This document shows, piece by piece, positions 7,883 through 16,331 of a stretch of 21,575 nucleotides of DNA (the stretch's first letter is position 1; the number at the start of each line of letters is the position of its first letter). Position numbers and translations under genes: made by a program. Under the pieces are notes generated by a model. It saw nothing but the letters and a program-made list of their open reading frames with translations, was not told the DNA's origin and made no database searches. Source of the stretch: an uncultured Lachnospiraceae bacterium (GTDB taxonomy: Bacteria > Bacillota > Clostridia > Lachnospirales > Lachnospiraceae); assembly GCA_910583965.1 (NCBI GenBank), contig CAJUAE010000052.1, positions 1 through 21,575 of the forward strand, written 5' to 3'.

Positions 7883-9394
7883 ATGAACATTAAACAGGCA
7901 AAAGAGGATATTAAAAATGCGGTATCAGCCTATCTGACAAAAGATCAGTTTGGAAATTATGTGATTCCCATTGAAAGACAGCGCCCTATTTTTTTGATGG
8001 GTGCACCGGGTATTGGAAAGACAGCAATTATGGAACAGATTGCACAAGAGTTACAGATTGGTCTAGTCAGTTATTCTATGACACACCATACCAGACAGTC
8101 TGCATTGGGACTGCCATTTATCGTCAAGAAAACATATGGTGGTGAGGAGTATAGTGTCAGTGAATATACAATGAGCGAAATTATTGCGTCCATTTATGAT
8201 TTAATGGAAGTGACAGGATTAAAAGAAGGGATTTTGTTTCTCGACGAGATTAACTGTGTTTCAGAGACACTTGCGCCTTCCATGTTGCAGTTTTTGCAGT
8301 ACAAAACATTTGGGCGTCATAGTGTTCCTGGCGGTTGGATTGTTGTCACAGCAGGCAATCCACCAGAATATAATAATTCTGTGCGAGAGTTTGATATTGT
8401 GACATGGGACAGATTAAAACGAATTGATGTAAAAGCGGATTATGAGGCATGGAAAGAGTATGCTTATGCGAAAGGTACGCACCCTGCAATTACGACTTAT
8501 CTGGATATTAAAAAGGATGATTTCTATAAAATAGAAACTACTGTAGACGGGAAAAATTTTGTGACGGCACGTGGATGGAGTGACCTTTCTGACATGATAA
8601 AACTGTATGAGCAAAAAGAGATTCCTGTTACAGAGCAACTTATAGTACAATATTTACAGAATAAAAAGATTGCCAAAAGTTTTGCTGTTTACTATGATTT
8701 ATTTAAAAAGTATCGGTCTGATTATCAGGTTGATAAAATTATGACTGGAAAAGCTGGAAAAGAGATTGTTAAGCGTGCCAAGGAGGCAAAATTTGATGAG
8801 CGCTTGTCCCTTTTAGGATTGCTGATAGATGGGTTAGTCAATGTACTGCGTGAAGTTTCTGCACAAGAAGGGGCCGTGATGGAGCTTGTGAACTGTCTAA
8901 AGCTAATGCGGGCAGATTTTGTTGTGGAAAAGGATTTTACAGAGGTTGTAAAGCGGCAGATATCAGCAGAGCAAAAGGCAATTTCTGTCGGAAAAAAAGC
9001 GGGAAACCTTTCGGCAGACCGTGAATATATGCTGAATATTACAATTGCTGCCTTGGATGAGCAATTAAATTTGATTGTCCAAAAGATTCCAGCAAGTGGG
9101 GACGCTGCATTTAAGCTTCTAAAAACAGATTTTGACAAAAGAAAAAAGGCACTTACAAAGCTTGTTTCGCAAACAGACAGCCATCTAACGAACGTGTTCC
9201 AATTTTGTGAGGAAGCTTTTGCAGCAGGCAGTCAGGAACTTTTGATTTTGGTGACAGAATTGACCATCAACAGTTATGCAGCACAATTCATTGGCAAATA
9301 TGGTTGTGAAGCTTACTTTAAACATAATAAGGACATGCTGTTTACAGAGCGAAAGAAAGATATTTTGGCAGAAATAGATGCGTTGATGAAATAG
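7883..9394 (+). CDS. MoxR-type AAA+ ATPase
   Basis: This encodes 503 aa. I prefer ATG 7883: GGAGG (7869-7873) is 9 nt upstream, whereas the in-frame ATG at 7874 directly touches it. Walker A is GAPGIGKT (residues 40-47), Walker B is LFLDE (Asp121, Glu122), a sensor-1 region is TAGNPP (Asn159), and a likely arginine-finger segment is WDRLKR (176-180). This is the MoxR/AAA_5 pattern. The C-terminal ~250 residues are helical with no domain I recognise. MoxR ATPases act as chaperone-like hexamers with VWA partners, here the first gene of the same operon. It is the last gene of the unit; only a weak hairpin (around 9410-9430) follows. I infer that it remodels a target recognised through the VWA and LRR proteins, in the cytoplasm. 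Confidence 0.92.
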   Translation: MNIKQAKEDIKNAVSAYLTKDQFGNYVIPIERQRPIFLMGAPGIGKTAIMEQIAQELQIGLVSYSMTHHTRQSALGLPFIVKKTYGGEEYSVSEYTMSEIIASIYDLMEVTGLKEGILFLDEINCVSETLAPSMLQFLQYKTFGRHSVPGGWIVVTAGNPPEYNNSVREFDIVTWDRLKRIDVKADYEAWKEYAYAKGTHPAITTYLDIKKDDFYKIETTVDGKNFVTARGWSDLSDMIKLYEQKEIPVTEQLIVQYLQNKKIAKSFAVYYDLFKKYRSDYQVDKIMTGKAGKEIVKRAKEAKFDERLSLLGLLIDGLVNVLREVSAQEGAVMELVNCLKLMRADFVVEKDFTEVVKRQISAEQKAISVGKKAGNLSADREYMLNITIAALDEQLNLIVQKIPASGDAAFKLLKTDFDKRKKALTKLVSQTDSHLTNVFQFCEEAFAAGSQELLILVTELTINSYAAQFIGKYGCEAYFKHNKDMLFTERKKDILAEIDALMK

Positions 9395-9656
9395 GTTTTG
9401 TCGTGGTTTATGGGGGTTTATTTGCCCATTTGTGGAATGTATATCAGATGTGGTATGACTCCCGCCTGTATAGGCGGCGAGCTGCTTATTTGTATCAGTG
9501 GCGGGATTCAATCCCCCATCTGATATGCCTCCGGCGGATTGCAGAAGCGCGCAGAAGAACATTATCATGCTATGCATGATGCGCGCTTCGCAGCAAGAAC
9601 GCCGATGGCGTTCTTGAATATAATGGAAACAGTATTTTGTAAAGGAAGGGAAGTTC
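9395..9656. other. Hairpin-rich non-coding element between operon and surface protein
   Basis: This 262-bp spacer has no credible gene. It is richer in G+C than its surroundings and is packed with inverted repeats: CCGCCT-GTAT-AGGCGG (9462-9477); a bulged hairpin TATCAG...CTGATA (9493-9525); GAAGCGCGCA (9544-9553) with TGCGCGCTTC (9580-9589), enclosing ATCATGC-TAT-GCATGAT (9564-9580); and CAAGAACGCC-GAT-GGCGTTCTTG (9594-9616). CATCTGATAT (9517-9526) is also the exact complement of ATATCAGATG (9441-9450), so two folds compete. It may be a repeat element, a leader RNA or both. The last hairpin lacks a U-run, so it is not an ordinary terminator. AAAGGAAGGG (9641-9650) is the ribosome site of the next gene. 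Confidence 0.6.
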
Positions 9657-12600
9657 ATGTTTTTCAGAATGATATCAGTGTTGTTGTGTAGCTGTCTCTT
9701 GGCGGTGAGTATACCACAAGTCAGTTATGGGGCAGAAGAAACGGCGATAGAGGAAGCTATGACAGAAAGCAGCATCGCACAAGATACAGAAGAATCAGAG
9801 GAGGAAGCACCTTCAGAGCCAGAGGCGTCCTCAGAAGATGAGGAAGCACCTTCTAGTGAAGAACTGCCGGACGAAGAACCTTCCAACGAGGAGTTTTCTT
9901 CGGAAGAATCTTCTGTAGAAGAATCTTCTAGCGAAGAACCTTCCAATAGTGAATCTTCTAGTGAAGATCTTTCCAGTACAGAGACTTCAAGCAGCGAAGA
10001 ATCTTCCAGCACAGAGACAACAAGCAGTGAGGAGTCTTCCAGCACAGAGACAACAAGCAGTGAAGAATCTTCCAGCACAGAGACAACAAGCAGTGAAGAA
10101 TCTTCTAGCACAGAGACTACGGACAGTGAGGAGTCTTCTAGTACGGTGGTAACGGACACTGAAGAATCTTCCAGTACAGAGACTTCAGATACACAACAGA
10201 GTACAGAGGAGGAGACATTAGAGGAACAAGAGACAGAGGAAGATGAGACTACGGAGGAGGAGACAGAAGAAACTACAGAAGAAGAAACTACAGAAGAAAC
10301 TACTGTAGAAAAGGAATTGACAGAAATACCAACGATAGTGGAAACACCAATGTTAAATAATATTGTAGAGGTAAAAAATGGTACTTCCAAGACAGTACTC
10401 TTAAAGTCCAGTGAGGCACAATGGTTTAAATTTACTGTGCCAGAGACAGGATATTATAATTTTTACGTGCAAGGGAGCAGCGTGAGTGGAGTATCTTTGT
10501 CTGTATATAATCAGCTTGCAGATGGTGTTAAGCTAAAAGGGCAAACTTACCAGAATACAGTGCGTTATGCATTGATGTACTTGGAAAAAGGGCAAACCAT
10601 ATATCCGCAGTTAACTTATGTGGAAAGTGGATCTGGCATAGAGAAAAACATTCAATTTGGCGTAACTAGAGTGAATATGGCATCTGTAGGGAAAACGAGT
10701 GTCGGTTATACAGCAAGTACAGGAAATTTTACGGCGCAGATTGGTTGGAGGGCAGCCAGCAGGACGGTATCGGTAGATATAAAACTTTCTGCCAAAAATG
10801 GCACAGCGCTCAACGGCAATTATTACTGGCAAATTCGATATGGAAACAATGAGAAAGGATACCAATTCATTGAAGAACAAATTTCGCCAGAAGTGAAAAA
10901 AGAACGTATGATTAATGCATTAAATGCAGGGACAGAGTACAATTTTACGATGTATCTAATCAATGCAAATACACTGGCGCTTGAGGCTGTTCTAATACCG
11001 GAAGGCAACCCAATCAAAATGCAGACAGGAAGTTCTCATGAGAATCTAATTTTTCGCAGTAAACGTGCAGGATATGATAGTGTTACGCTTGAGGTGGAGG
11101 CAGTGGAACCTGTGGCAAAATACTGCTATGGCCCACTTGGAGAATATGATAAGGAAGTGACAGTACAACGTCAGATAAATGGTATTTCAAGTATTACAGT
11201 GACGGGACTTGAACCAGCGCAGACCTATTATTTTGAGTTTTATAATCGAAATGGCGTTACATTTGCATATACAACAGTAGATACAAAGGAATATCCAGCA
11301 GTGGTAAATTACAGTGCTAAGGCATCAGGACCAGACAGTGTTGCACTGAGAGCAGATATCACTGCATTTTCAGGAAAAGTTCCAGCGTATTTTAATCTGT
11401 GTTACGAGATTACGGACCAAAAGGGCAAACTGATTGTTTCCGATATAGAAAAACTTGCGACGAAAGACCGTGATAAGTGGTCAATTATGGCGTCTATTTC
11501 TGATTTGGAGCACAGTACACCATATCTTGTTACTATGTGGATTAATGAGCCAGGTTATTCTGCACATTTTAAAGAAAAGACGATAGAAGTTAAGACAGAG
11601 CCAGCACCTTTTCCAGAGAGTGCATTATCCATTTCGGTCAAACAGAGTCGGGAAAATGGAACAAAGGCAGAATATATGATTCGTATAGAGGACAATACAA
11701 TTAATTTGACTGGAAAACTAAAGTACCGAATGAAAAATTCTCTTGGCGCATATGAGACGAAAGTGATTTATGTGAAAGACAGCATGGCAAAGGGAAGTAT
11801 TACAGATTTGCAGGAAGGCGCTGCATATGAATATGAAGTACGGATTGCTGGCATTGTAAAGCGCGGTACATTTCAGATGGGAAAAGCGCGTATCAACCCC
11901 CGTCTGGCAGCAGATACAGGCGCATATGATTCTATACTTAGTTATGAATTAGACAAAACGGAACTGAATAAAAGTTCTGCGTACAGCTATAAATTATATT
12001 ATTATAATGAAGAAACAAAACTTTATGCAGAGCTGCGTACAAAAACAACACTCACAGTAGTGGATGACTATTTGGTGTCTGTGCAAGCGGCGGATTATTT
12101 TGCACTTTCGCCAGACACAGAGTATGGATTTAAATGGGAGCTTTTTGAGGATAATACACTTATAAATACGCAATATCAGCGTATTCACACTAAAAAGTCA
12201 GAGGTGGCAGTTTCAATCACAGCAAACTTGTCAGAATCCATAACATGCACGATCGCACTTAAAGGAAGGACAGAAAATATTACAAAGGATATCACTTTGT
12301 TTGCATATGTCCAGGAAGAAGATGGAGCATACTACAAAAATGGTTCCAGTTTTAATCTCTATGCATCAAAGGGATATCAGACAACAGGATATACGATTTC
12401 GGATCTTGTAGATGAGCGAAAATATACAGTTTCTTTCCGCGATATCAAAGGAAAGGAGTACGGAAGCTATGCGTTTACATTTGATGCAAAAATTGATGGT
12501 GTGCGGGTGAGCGCTGGAAATCAGATTGCAGGGGCACACAATATTACATTACAGATGCAGATTGAAGGAGTGCCAGCGTTAGGGTCTTATCTTGTGTTGT

Positions 12601-13538
12601 TTTTTAAGGAGAAGAATGAGGTAGATTGGGATATTCGAACCACATTGCTTGCTGAGAATCAGACAGAGTGTAATTTTGAACTTACAAGTTATCTGGGAGA
12701 TGATGTAAATGCTGATACGATCTATGAGTTTGTGGCAGGTATTAGTAGTGAACAGTATCCGCCAATTACAGCTACACTAGACGGATATTGTTCGGGTGAG
12801 ATATTGACACAGACAGATGGCAGGAGTCTTACAAATGTGATTGCGGCGAGTGGATACTCCTATATTTCAATTAAAGCCATGATTACAAATAATCCAATTA
12901 ATACCAATTCCTATTTATATGTATTTTATAGAGAGAAAGGGGCAGAAGACTGGATTAAGAGCAAAAAAAGTTATATTATCAGCAAGACAACTGGCGGAAT
13001 GCTAACTTTTATTAATGGTCTGAAACCTGGTACAGAGTATGAGTACAGAGTGGCTGTGAGCGATAGTGGTTATGATGTTGCACTTTCTGATATAGAGGAA
13101 GACAGACAGGTCGGTGGAAGCATTGTGACACAGGCACACGAATTTTCACTTGATCTCATTAATCAACCGTGGAGTGCCAACCATGGTGCAACTATAAAAG
13201 TCAAGGCGGATACAACTGCGCAGGAAAAGAGCCTCAAGGCAGTACTATCATTTGACAATGGAGAAGTAAAAGAGTTGTTGCTGCCTCGCACAAAGAATTA
13301 CAGTGGTATTTTGTATTTAGAGGACCTATCTTTTGGAGAGCGTTGTTCTGTGACCAATGTGGAACTTCAAGTTATGGAGACAATTACTGGAGAGTGTAGT
13401 TATGTTACAGTTGCGTCATTTTCTCCAGAGTGCGAGGTTGTGGCACCGCCGCGCAGTGGTCAGGTGAGTTTAACACGAGAATGGAAAAAGATATCGAAAA
13501 AACCATATTTAAGTGGATTTGTGCTGTATAATAATTAA
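9657..13538 (+). CDS. Large secreted protein: acidic Ser/Thr/Glu repeat tract plus Fn3-like modules
   Basis: This encodes 1293 aa. ATG 9657 follows AAAGGAAGGG by about 6 nt. Residues 1-26 form a signal peptide with one Arg, a hydrophobic core and likely cleavage near SYGA. Residues ~27-225 are an extreme Ser/Glu/Thr tract that includes seven 11-residue repeats. Residues ~230-340 resemble a PPC-like beta-sandwich (EAQWFKFTVPETGYYNF). The remainder consists of roughly 90-100 residue modules ending in Fn3-like L-x-x-G-T-x-Y-x-F/Y motifs. I see no LPxTG motif, C-terminal membrane anchor, SLH or choline-binding repeats. The acidic tract directly after the signal peptide may act as a stalk or spacer. 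An envelope-exposed adhesive or scaffold role is inferred; no catalytic motif is seen. A short tail after the last module ends in YLSGFVLYNN. Confidence 0.85.
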   Translation: MFFRMISVLLCSCLLAVSIPQVSYGAEETAIEEAMTESSIAQDTEESEEEAPSEPEASSEDEEAPSSEELPDEEPSNEEFSSEESSVEESSSEEPSNSESSSEDLSSTETSSSEESSSTETTSSEESSSTETTSSEESSSTETTSSEESSSTETTDSEESSSTVVTDTEESSSTETSDTQQSTEEETLEEQETEEDETTEEETEETTEEETTEETTVEKELTEIPTIVETPMLNNIVEVKNGTSKTVLLKSSEAQWFKFTVPETGYYNFYVQGSSVSGVSLSVYNQLADGVKLKGQTYQNTVRYALMYLEKGQTIYPQLTYVESGSGIEKNIQFGVTRVNMASVGKTSVGYTASTGNFTAQIGWRAASRTVSVDIKLSAKNGTALNGNYYWQIRYGNNEKGYQFIEEQISPEVKKERMINALNAGTEYNFTMYLINANTLALEAVLIPEGNPIKMQTGSSHENLIFRSKRAGYDSVTLEVEAVEPVAKYCYGPLGEYDKEVTVQRQINGISSITVTGLEPAQTYYFEFYNRNGVTFAYTTVDTKEYPAVVNYSAKASGPDSVALRADITAFSGKVPAYFNLCYEITDQKGKLIVSDIEKLATKDRDKWSIMASISDLEHSTPYLVTMWINEPGYSAHFKEKTIEVKTEPAPFPESALSISVKQSRENGTKAEYMIRIEDNTINLTGKLKYRMKNSLGAYETKVIYVKDSMAKGSITDLQEGAAYEYEVRIAGIVKRGTFQMGKARINPRLAADTGAYDSILSYELDKTELNKSSAYSYKLYYYNEETKLYAELRTKTTLTVVDDYLVSVQAADYFALSPDTEYGFKWELFEDNTLINTQYQRIHTKKSEVAVSITANLSESITCTIALKGRTENITKDITLFAYVQEEDGAYYKNGSSFNLYASKGYQTTGYTISDLVDERKYTVSFRDIKGKEYGSYAFTFDAKIDGVRVSAGNQIAGAHNITLQMQIEGVPALGSYLVLFFKEKNEVDWDIRTTLLAENQTECNFELTSYLGDDVNADTIYEFVAGISSEQYPPITATLDGYCSGEILTQTDGRSLTNVIAASGYSYISIKAMITNNPINTNSYLYVFYREKGAEDWIKSKKSYIISKTTGGMLTFINGLKPGTEYEYRVAVSDSGYDVALSDIEEDRQVGGSIVTQAHEFSLDLINQPWSANHGATIKVKADTTAQEKSLKAVLSFDNGEVKELLLPRTKNYSGILYLEDLSFGERCSVTNVELQVMETITGECSYVTVASFSPECEVVAPPRSGQVSLTREWKKISKKPYLSGFVLYNN
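9969..10199 (+). repeat. Seven tandem 33-bp repeats inside the surface-protein gene
   Basis: Seven consecutive 33-bp units begin at 9969, 10002, 10035, 10068, 10101, 10134 and 10167. Each encodes 11 residues of type SSSTETTSSEE (residues ~105-181). The middle three units are nearly identical at DNA level and the edge units diverge. Because 33 is divisible by three, gain or loss of units keeps the frame. This is a coding minisatellite likely to vary in length between strains; the variation itself is inferred. Confidence 0.9.
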
Positions 13539-13613
13539 AGGATTACAAATAATATAAGGGAGGAGCGACACCGATAGTCCTATACATAATATTGTAAAAG
13601 GCAGGGAAACAGT

Positions 13614-14705
13614 ATGAATTTTTTATTGCGAGGGGACTATCAACGGGTGGTGTTATATATTCTGACATCTGTGTCGGTTTTACTTGCCCTAAAGTATCTT
13701 CTTCCATATTTTTTACCGCTGTTAGTGGCACTGCTGATTGTGGTGCCTCTGCAGCGTTTTTGTCAGCGCAGGGAAAAGTCTGGACAGAAAGGATTTATGG
13801 CGGGAGGAATTTTATTTGGTATTATTTTGATTGTAGCGCTAATTATTGTGGGGATTGGCACTTTTTTAATTAGTAAAGCGCGTATGGTCGTACAAAATGC
13901 AGATTTTTGGACAAATAGCATTGCACAATTTATCACAGATGTAAGTGTGACTATTGAGAATTTTTTTCAACTTCAAAGGGGAACTGTTGAACGGTGGCTT
14001 TTGGATCGAGCAGTAGAGATAAGAGATTGTGTTTCAAGGTCTGGCGATGGGCTGCTTACTGGAAGTTTACGTTATCTGTCTGTGGCAGGGCGCGCAGGCA
14101 CCTTTCTTGTGGTGAGTTTTATCTGTGTTGTTTTGTTTGCAAGAGAGATTGAAAGCTGGCAACAAGGACTTTTGAATTTGGCGGCAATTGAACCTGCGAT
14201 TGACCACATTTTATCAATTATTCTGCGCATTGGCAAAAAGCTTGGAGGAATGATAAAAACGTATCTTAAAACACAGACAATCATACTTCTGTGTATTAGT
14301 GTCATCGCGACGATTGGTTTGTATCTAAGTGGATCTAAAGAAGGTTGGTTTTATGGTCTTTTTGCAGGATTTATGGATTTTTTGCCGTTTATAGGAACAG
14401 GAATTGTGCTGATTCCGCTAGGCGTTATGAGCTTTTTAAGAGGGAATATAGGAAGCGGTGTGATTATTTTTTTGACGTATTTTGCGTGTGTGCTGATTCG
14501 GGAATTTTTGGAGCCGCGATTATTAGGAAATGGATTAAAGTTTTCGCCAGTGGCAATTTTAATCTCAGTTTATGCAGGGATTATCTATTATGGGCTTGGC
14601 GGTTTTATCTTAGGACCAGTAACTCTTTTGATTTTAGTGGAGTTAGGACGAGAAATTTTTATGCCAAAGTATACGCAAGATGAAAGCGATAACAGCTCTA
14701 TATAA
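13614..14705 (+). CDS. AI-2E/YtvI-family membrane protein
   Basis: This encodes 363 aa. ATG 13614 is preceded by an AGGCAGGGA-type ribosome site. The layout is that of the AI-2E transporter family (PF01594, as recalled): two or three N-terminal membrane helices, a long extracytoplasmic or membrane-associated middle (~85-210), then a C-terminal bundle. The hallmark DFLPFIGTGIVLIP and EFLEPRLLG motifs lie around residues 257-303. In Bacillus the related YtvI is a sporulation-associated membrane protein; other members export small molecules or exchange ions. It is about 75 bp downstream of the surface-protein gene and could be read through with it, since no terminator is seen between them. Family is sure; substrate is not. 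Confidence 0.85.
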   Translation: MNFLLRGDYQRVVLYILTSVSVLLALKYLLPYFLPLLVALLIVVPLQRFCQRREKSGQKGFMAGGILFGIILIVALIIVGIGTFLISKARMVVQNADFWTNSIAQFITDVSVTIENFFQLQRGTVERWLLDRAVEIRDCVSRSGDGLLTGSLRYLSVAGRAGTFLVVSFICVVLFAREIESWQQGLLNLAAIEPAIDHILSIILRIGKKLGGMIKTYLKTQTIILLCISVIATIGLYLSGSKEGWFYGLFAGFMDFLPFIGTGIVLIPLGVMSFLRGNIGSGVIIFLTYFACVLIREFLEPRLLGNGLKFSPVAILISVYAGIIYYGLGGFILGPVTLLILVELGREIFMPKYTQDESDNSSI

Positions 14706-14811
14706 CTTTTTGTACAAACTGATATTGATTCCCGCAATAGAAGGAAAAGATATCTAGTGGAGTATCTGGGGAATAAAATGCAAAAGACAATGTTTTTCAT
14801 ATCTATTTGCA

Positions 14812-14835
14812 CCGCCAAAGGCGGCATGAAGGAGG
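14812..14835 (+). promoter_or_regulatory. Perfect small hairpin directly upstream of the ribosome site
   Basis: CCGCC-AAA-GGCGG (14812-14824) is followed by AAGGAGG (14829-14835) and ATG 14842. The surrounding text, from ATTTGCAC to GGCATGAAGGAGG, closely resembles the leader before 1182 and the hairpin context before 18095. Such stems can act as standby structures or shield mRNA 5' ends. The structure is seen; the role is inferred. Confidence 0.5.
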
Positions 14836-14841
14836 ATTATA

Positions 14842-15581
14842 ATGGACAAAAATAAAGTTTTAACAGACCCTAAAAAATTAGTTAGACTTGAATTAAGAAA
14901 TAAGGGTTTCGATATTGATACAATCAATGTACCAAAAAGAGTTTATCTATTGGCAGACAGTTTATATGATAAAATGATTTTAAAAAATTGTGGAATATAT
15001 AAATATCCTTTAGGAGGAGAACTCTATGTTTTTCATGCAAATGAAAATATTGGTTTTGTAAAAGGAAATATGTGTTCTCCAGCGATAGCTACACAAGCTG
15101 AAGATTTAATAGCAGGTGGCGTGAAAGAATTAATTCATGTAGGTTTTGCGGGTGGCTTGCAAACGGATATGCAACTGGGGATATTGTTATAACGGACGGT
15201 GCATATAATGATACTGCAGTGGCTCGTCTATATGGATATAATTTGGATGTTATTCAATCCTCAAAGCAATTGACCAATGAGTTAGACAAGGTATTTTCTA
15301 AGAATCAAATTGCATATCGGAGAGGAATCCATTGGACAACGGACGCTGGATATATGGAGACATGGGGACAAATTTGTGAATATAGACAAAAAGGTGCTTT
15401 ATGTGTTGAGATGGAGGGGGTAGGCTTATTTACAGTGGCAGCATATCGAGATTGCTTCGCCACAGCAATTTATGTGATTTCTGATGTTCTTATAGAAAAT
15501 AGTTGGAAGCTTGGATGGGATGAGAATAAACTAGAAGATTCTATCCAGAGAGTGTTGGATAGAATTGTTTCTTCTTTATAA
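14842..15581 (+). pseudogene. Nucleoside phosphorylase (PNP/UDP family) with a one-base frameshift
   Basis: Two adjacent frames form one protein of about 246 aa, the usual length of purine nucleoside/uridine phosphorylases. The first (14842-15192) contains the phosphate-loop-like GFAGGL (residues 101-106). The second, from about 15181 to 15581, holds the substrate-binding VEMEGVGLFT and the VISD segment with the expected acid Asp. The break is at GGGG 15177-15180: adding one G restores QLGDIVITDGAYNDTAVA across the join. The first frame otherwise stops at TAA 15190-15192. The family cleaves nucleosides with phosphate in cytoplasmic salvage. ATG 14842 has AAGGAGG 6 nt upstream. All other motifs look intact, so the lesion is recent, a sequencing or homopolymer error, or (less likely) slippage. 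Which nucleoside is used cannot be told. Confidence 0.85.
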
Positions 15582-15696
15582 TTAATGAACTGCTTTTTAA
15601 CTTATTTTTCTGGATGTGTATACATATGTGATATTTAGTTTTGTTAAAATACTTTTTAGGAATCATAGATTTTATAAGACTCTTTAAAAATTTTTC

Positions 15697-15724
15697 TTGA
15701 AAGAATGGACAAATTTGGTATAAT
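15697..15724 (+). promoter_or_regulatory. Predicted sigma-A promoter of cheD
   Basis: TTGAAA (15697-15702), a 16-bp spacer and a perfect TATAAT (15719-15724) place transcription start near 15731, about 45 nt before the GTG start of cheD. The flanks are AT-rich. This is a pattern match only. The rest of 15582-15776 holds nothing else I can support, and no clear terminator for the upstream phosphorylase gene. Confidence 0.65.
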
Positions 15725-15776
15725 TAGGGTATAGAATTTAATGGAATTTTAAGAAAAATTTAATGGGGGGTTTAAA

Positions 15777-16289
15777 GTGGCGACATTTACAGTATCAGAA
15801 TTGGAAAGTATGGTTGTTGTTAATATGGGGGATTATAAGACAGCCAAAGGGGAAAAGAAGTTGATGACAAAAGATTTAGGGTCGTGTATCGGTGTTGCAT
15901 TGAGAGATCCTCACACAGGGGTAGGAGGATTGCTTCATGTGATGCTTCCTTATCATAGCGCAACAAATAGGGAGCATTTCGTCGCGGCAAAGTATGCAGA
16001 TACAGGGCTCGACGAGATGATCAGCACGCTAGTACAACAAGGGGCGAACAGGAACCATCTAGTAGCAAAAATTGCGGGTGGTGCACACATGATTCGGTGT
16101 GAGCAAGTGCCTGAGAGTACAGATATTTCTTCAAGAAATGTGAATGCGGTGAAGAAGAAGCTTGCTGAATTACAAATACCATTGCTTGCTTCTGACGTGG
16201 GAGAGTATTTTCCAAGAACTGTAGTGTTTGAACCAGGAAGCGGTACATTTAGGATACTTACACCAGGAAAGGCGGAAAAAACAATTTAG
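15777..16289 (+). CDS. cheD: Chemoreceptor glutamine deamidase CheD
   Basis: This encodes 170 aa from GTG 15777, behind a GGGGGG run (15765-15770). CheD deamidates glutamines in methyl-accepting chemotaxis receptors, and in Bacillus-type systems it pairs with CheC. The family core is clear: DLGSCIGVAL, GGLLHVMLP, KIAGGAHM and the RNV-containing region. Thr31, Cys37 and His54 keep the spacing I recall for the Thermotoga catalytic triad (Thr21, Cys27, His44), so the enzyme is probably active. It is cytoplasmic, acting at receptor arrays. No other chemotaxis gene lies in the window; it has its own promoter and is followed only by a small acidic protein 42 bp on. The organism is therefore likely motile or chemotactic, with the other che genes elsewhere. 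Confidence 0.93.
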   Translation: MATFTVSELESMVVVNMGDYKTAKGEKKLMTKDLGSCIGVALRDPHTGVGGLLHVMLPYHSATNREHFVAAKYADTGLDEMISTLVQQGANRNHLVAKIAGGAHMIRCEQVPESTDISSRNVNAVKKKLAELQIPLLASDVGEYFPRTVVFEPGSGTFRILTPGKAEKTI

Positions 16290-16331
16290 TATATTTTTGC
16301 TATATTTAGATTAGGAAAGGCGGGATAAAGA

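Noticed and set aside
9594..9616. Perfect 10-bp stem as a terminator for the VWA-LRR-AAA operon
   Set aside because: It lacks a following U-run and sits only ~40 bp before the next start; better seen as part of the structured element.
9619..9624. TATAAT as the promoter of the surface-protein gene
   Set aside because: No -35 hexamer at a workable distance and no extended -10 motif.
9185..9658. Minus-strand 157-aa frame over the AAA+ 3' end and hairpin element
   Set aside because: It overlaps the conserved AAA+ gene and runs through palindromes; no start signal or recognisable protein.
9969..10199. Regular 33-bp repeats as a possible CRISPR array
   Set aside because: Units are directly contiguous with no spacers and encode in-frame 11-residue protein repeats.
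9725..10390. A 221-aa open frame on the minus strand rich in Ser/Val
   Set aside because: It is the antisense image of the Glu/Ser/Thr repeat tract of the surface-protein gene, with no ribosome site and an extreme composition explained by the repeats.
14345..14683. Second frame inside the AI-2E/YtvI-family gene
   Set aside because: It is a +1 shadow of a gene with clear family motifs.
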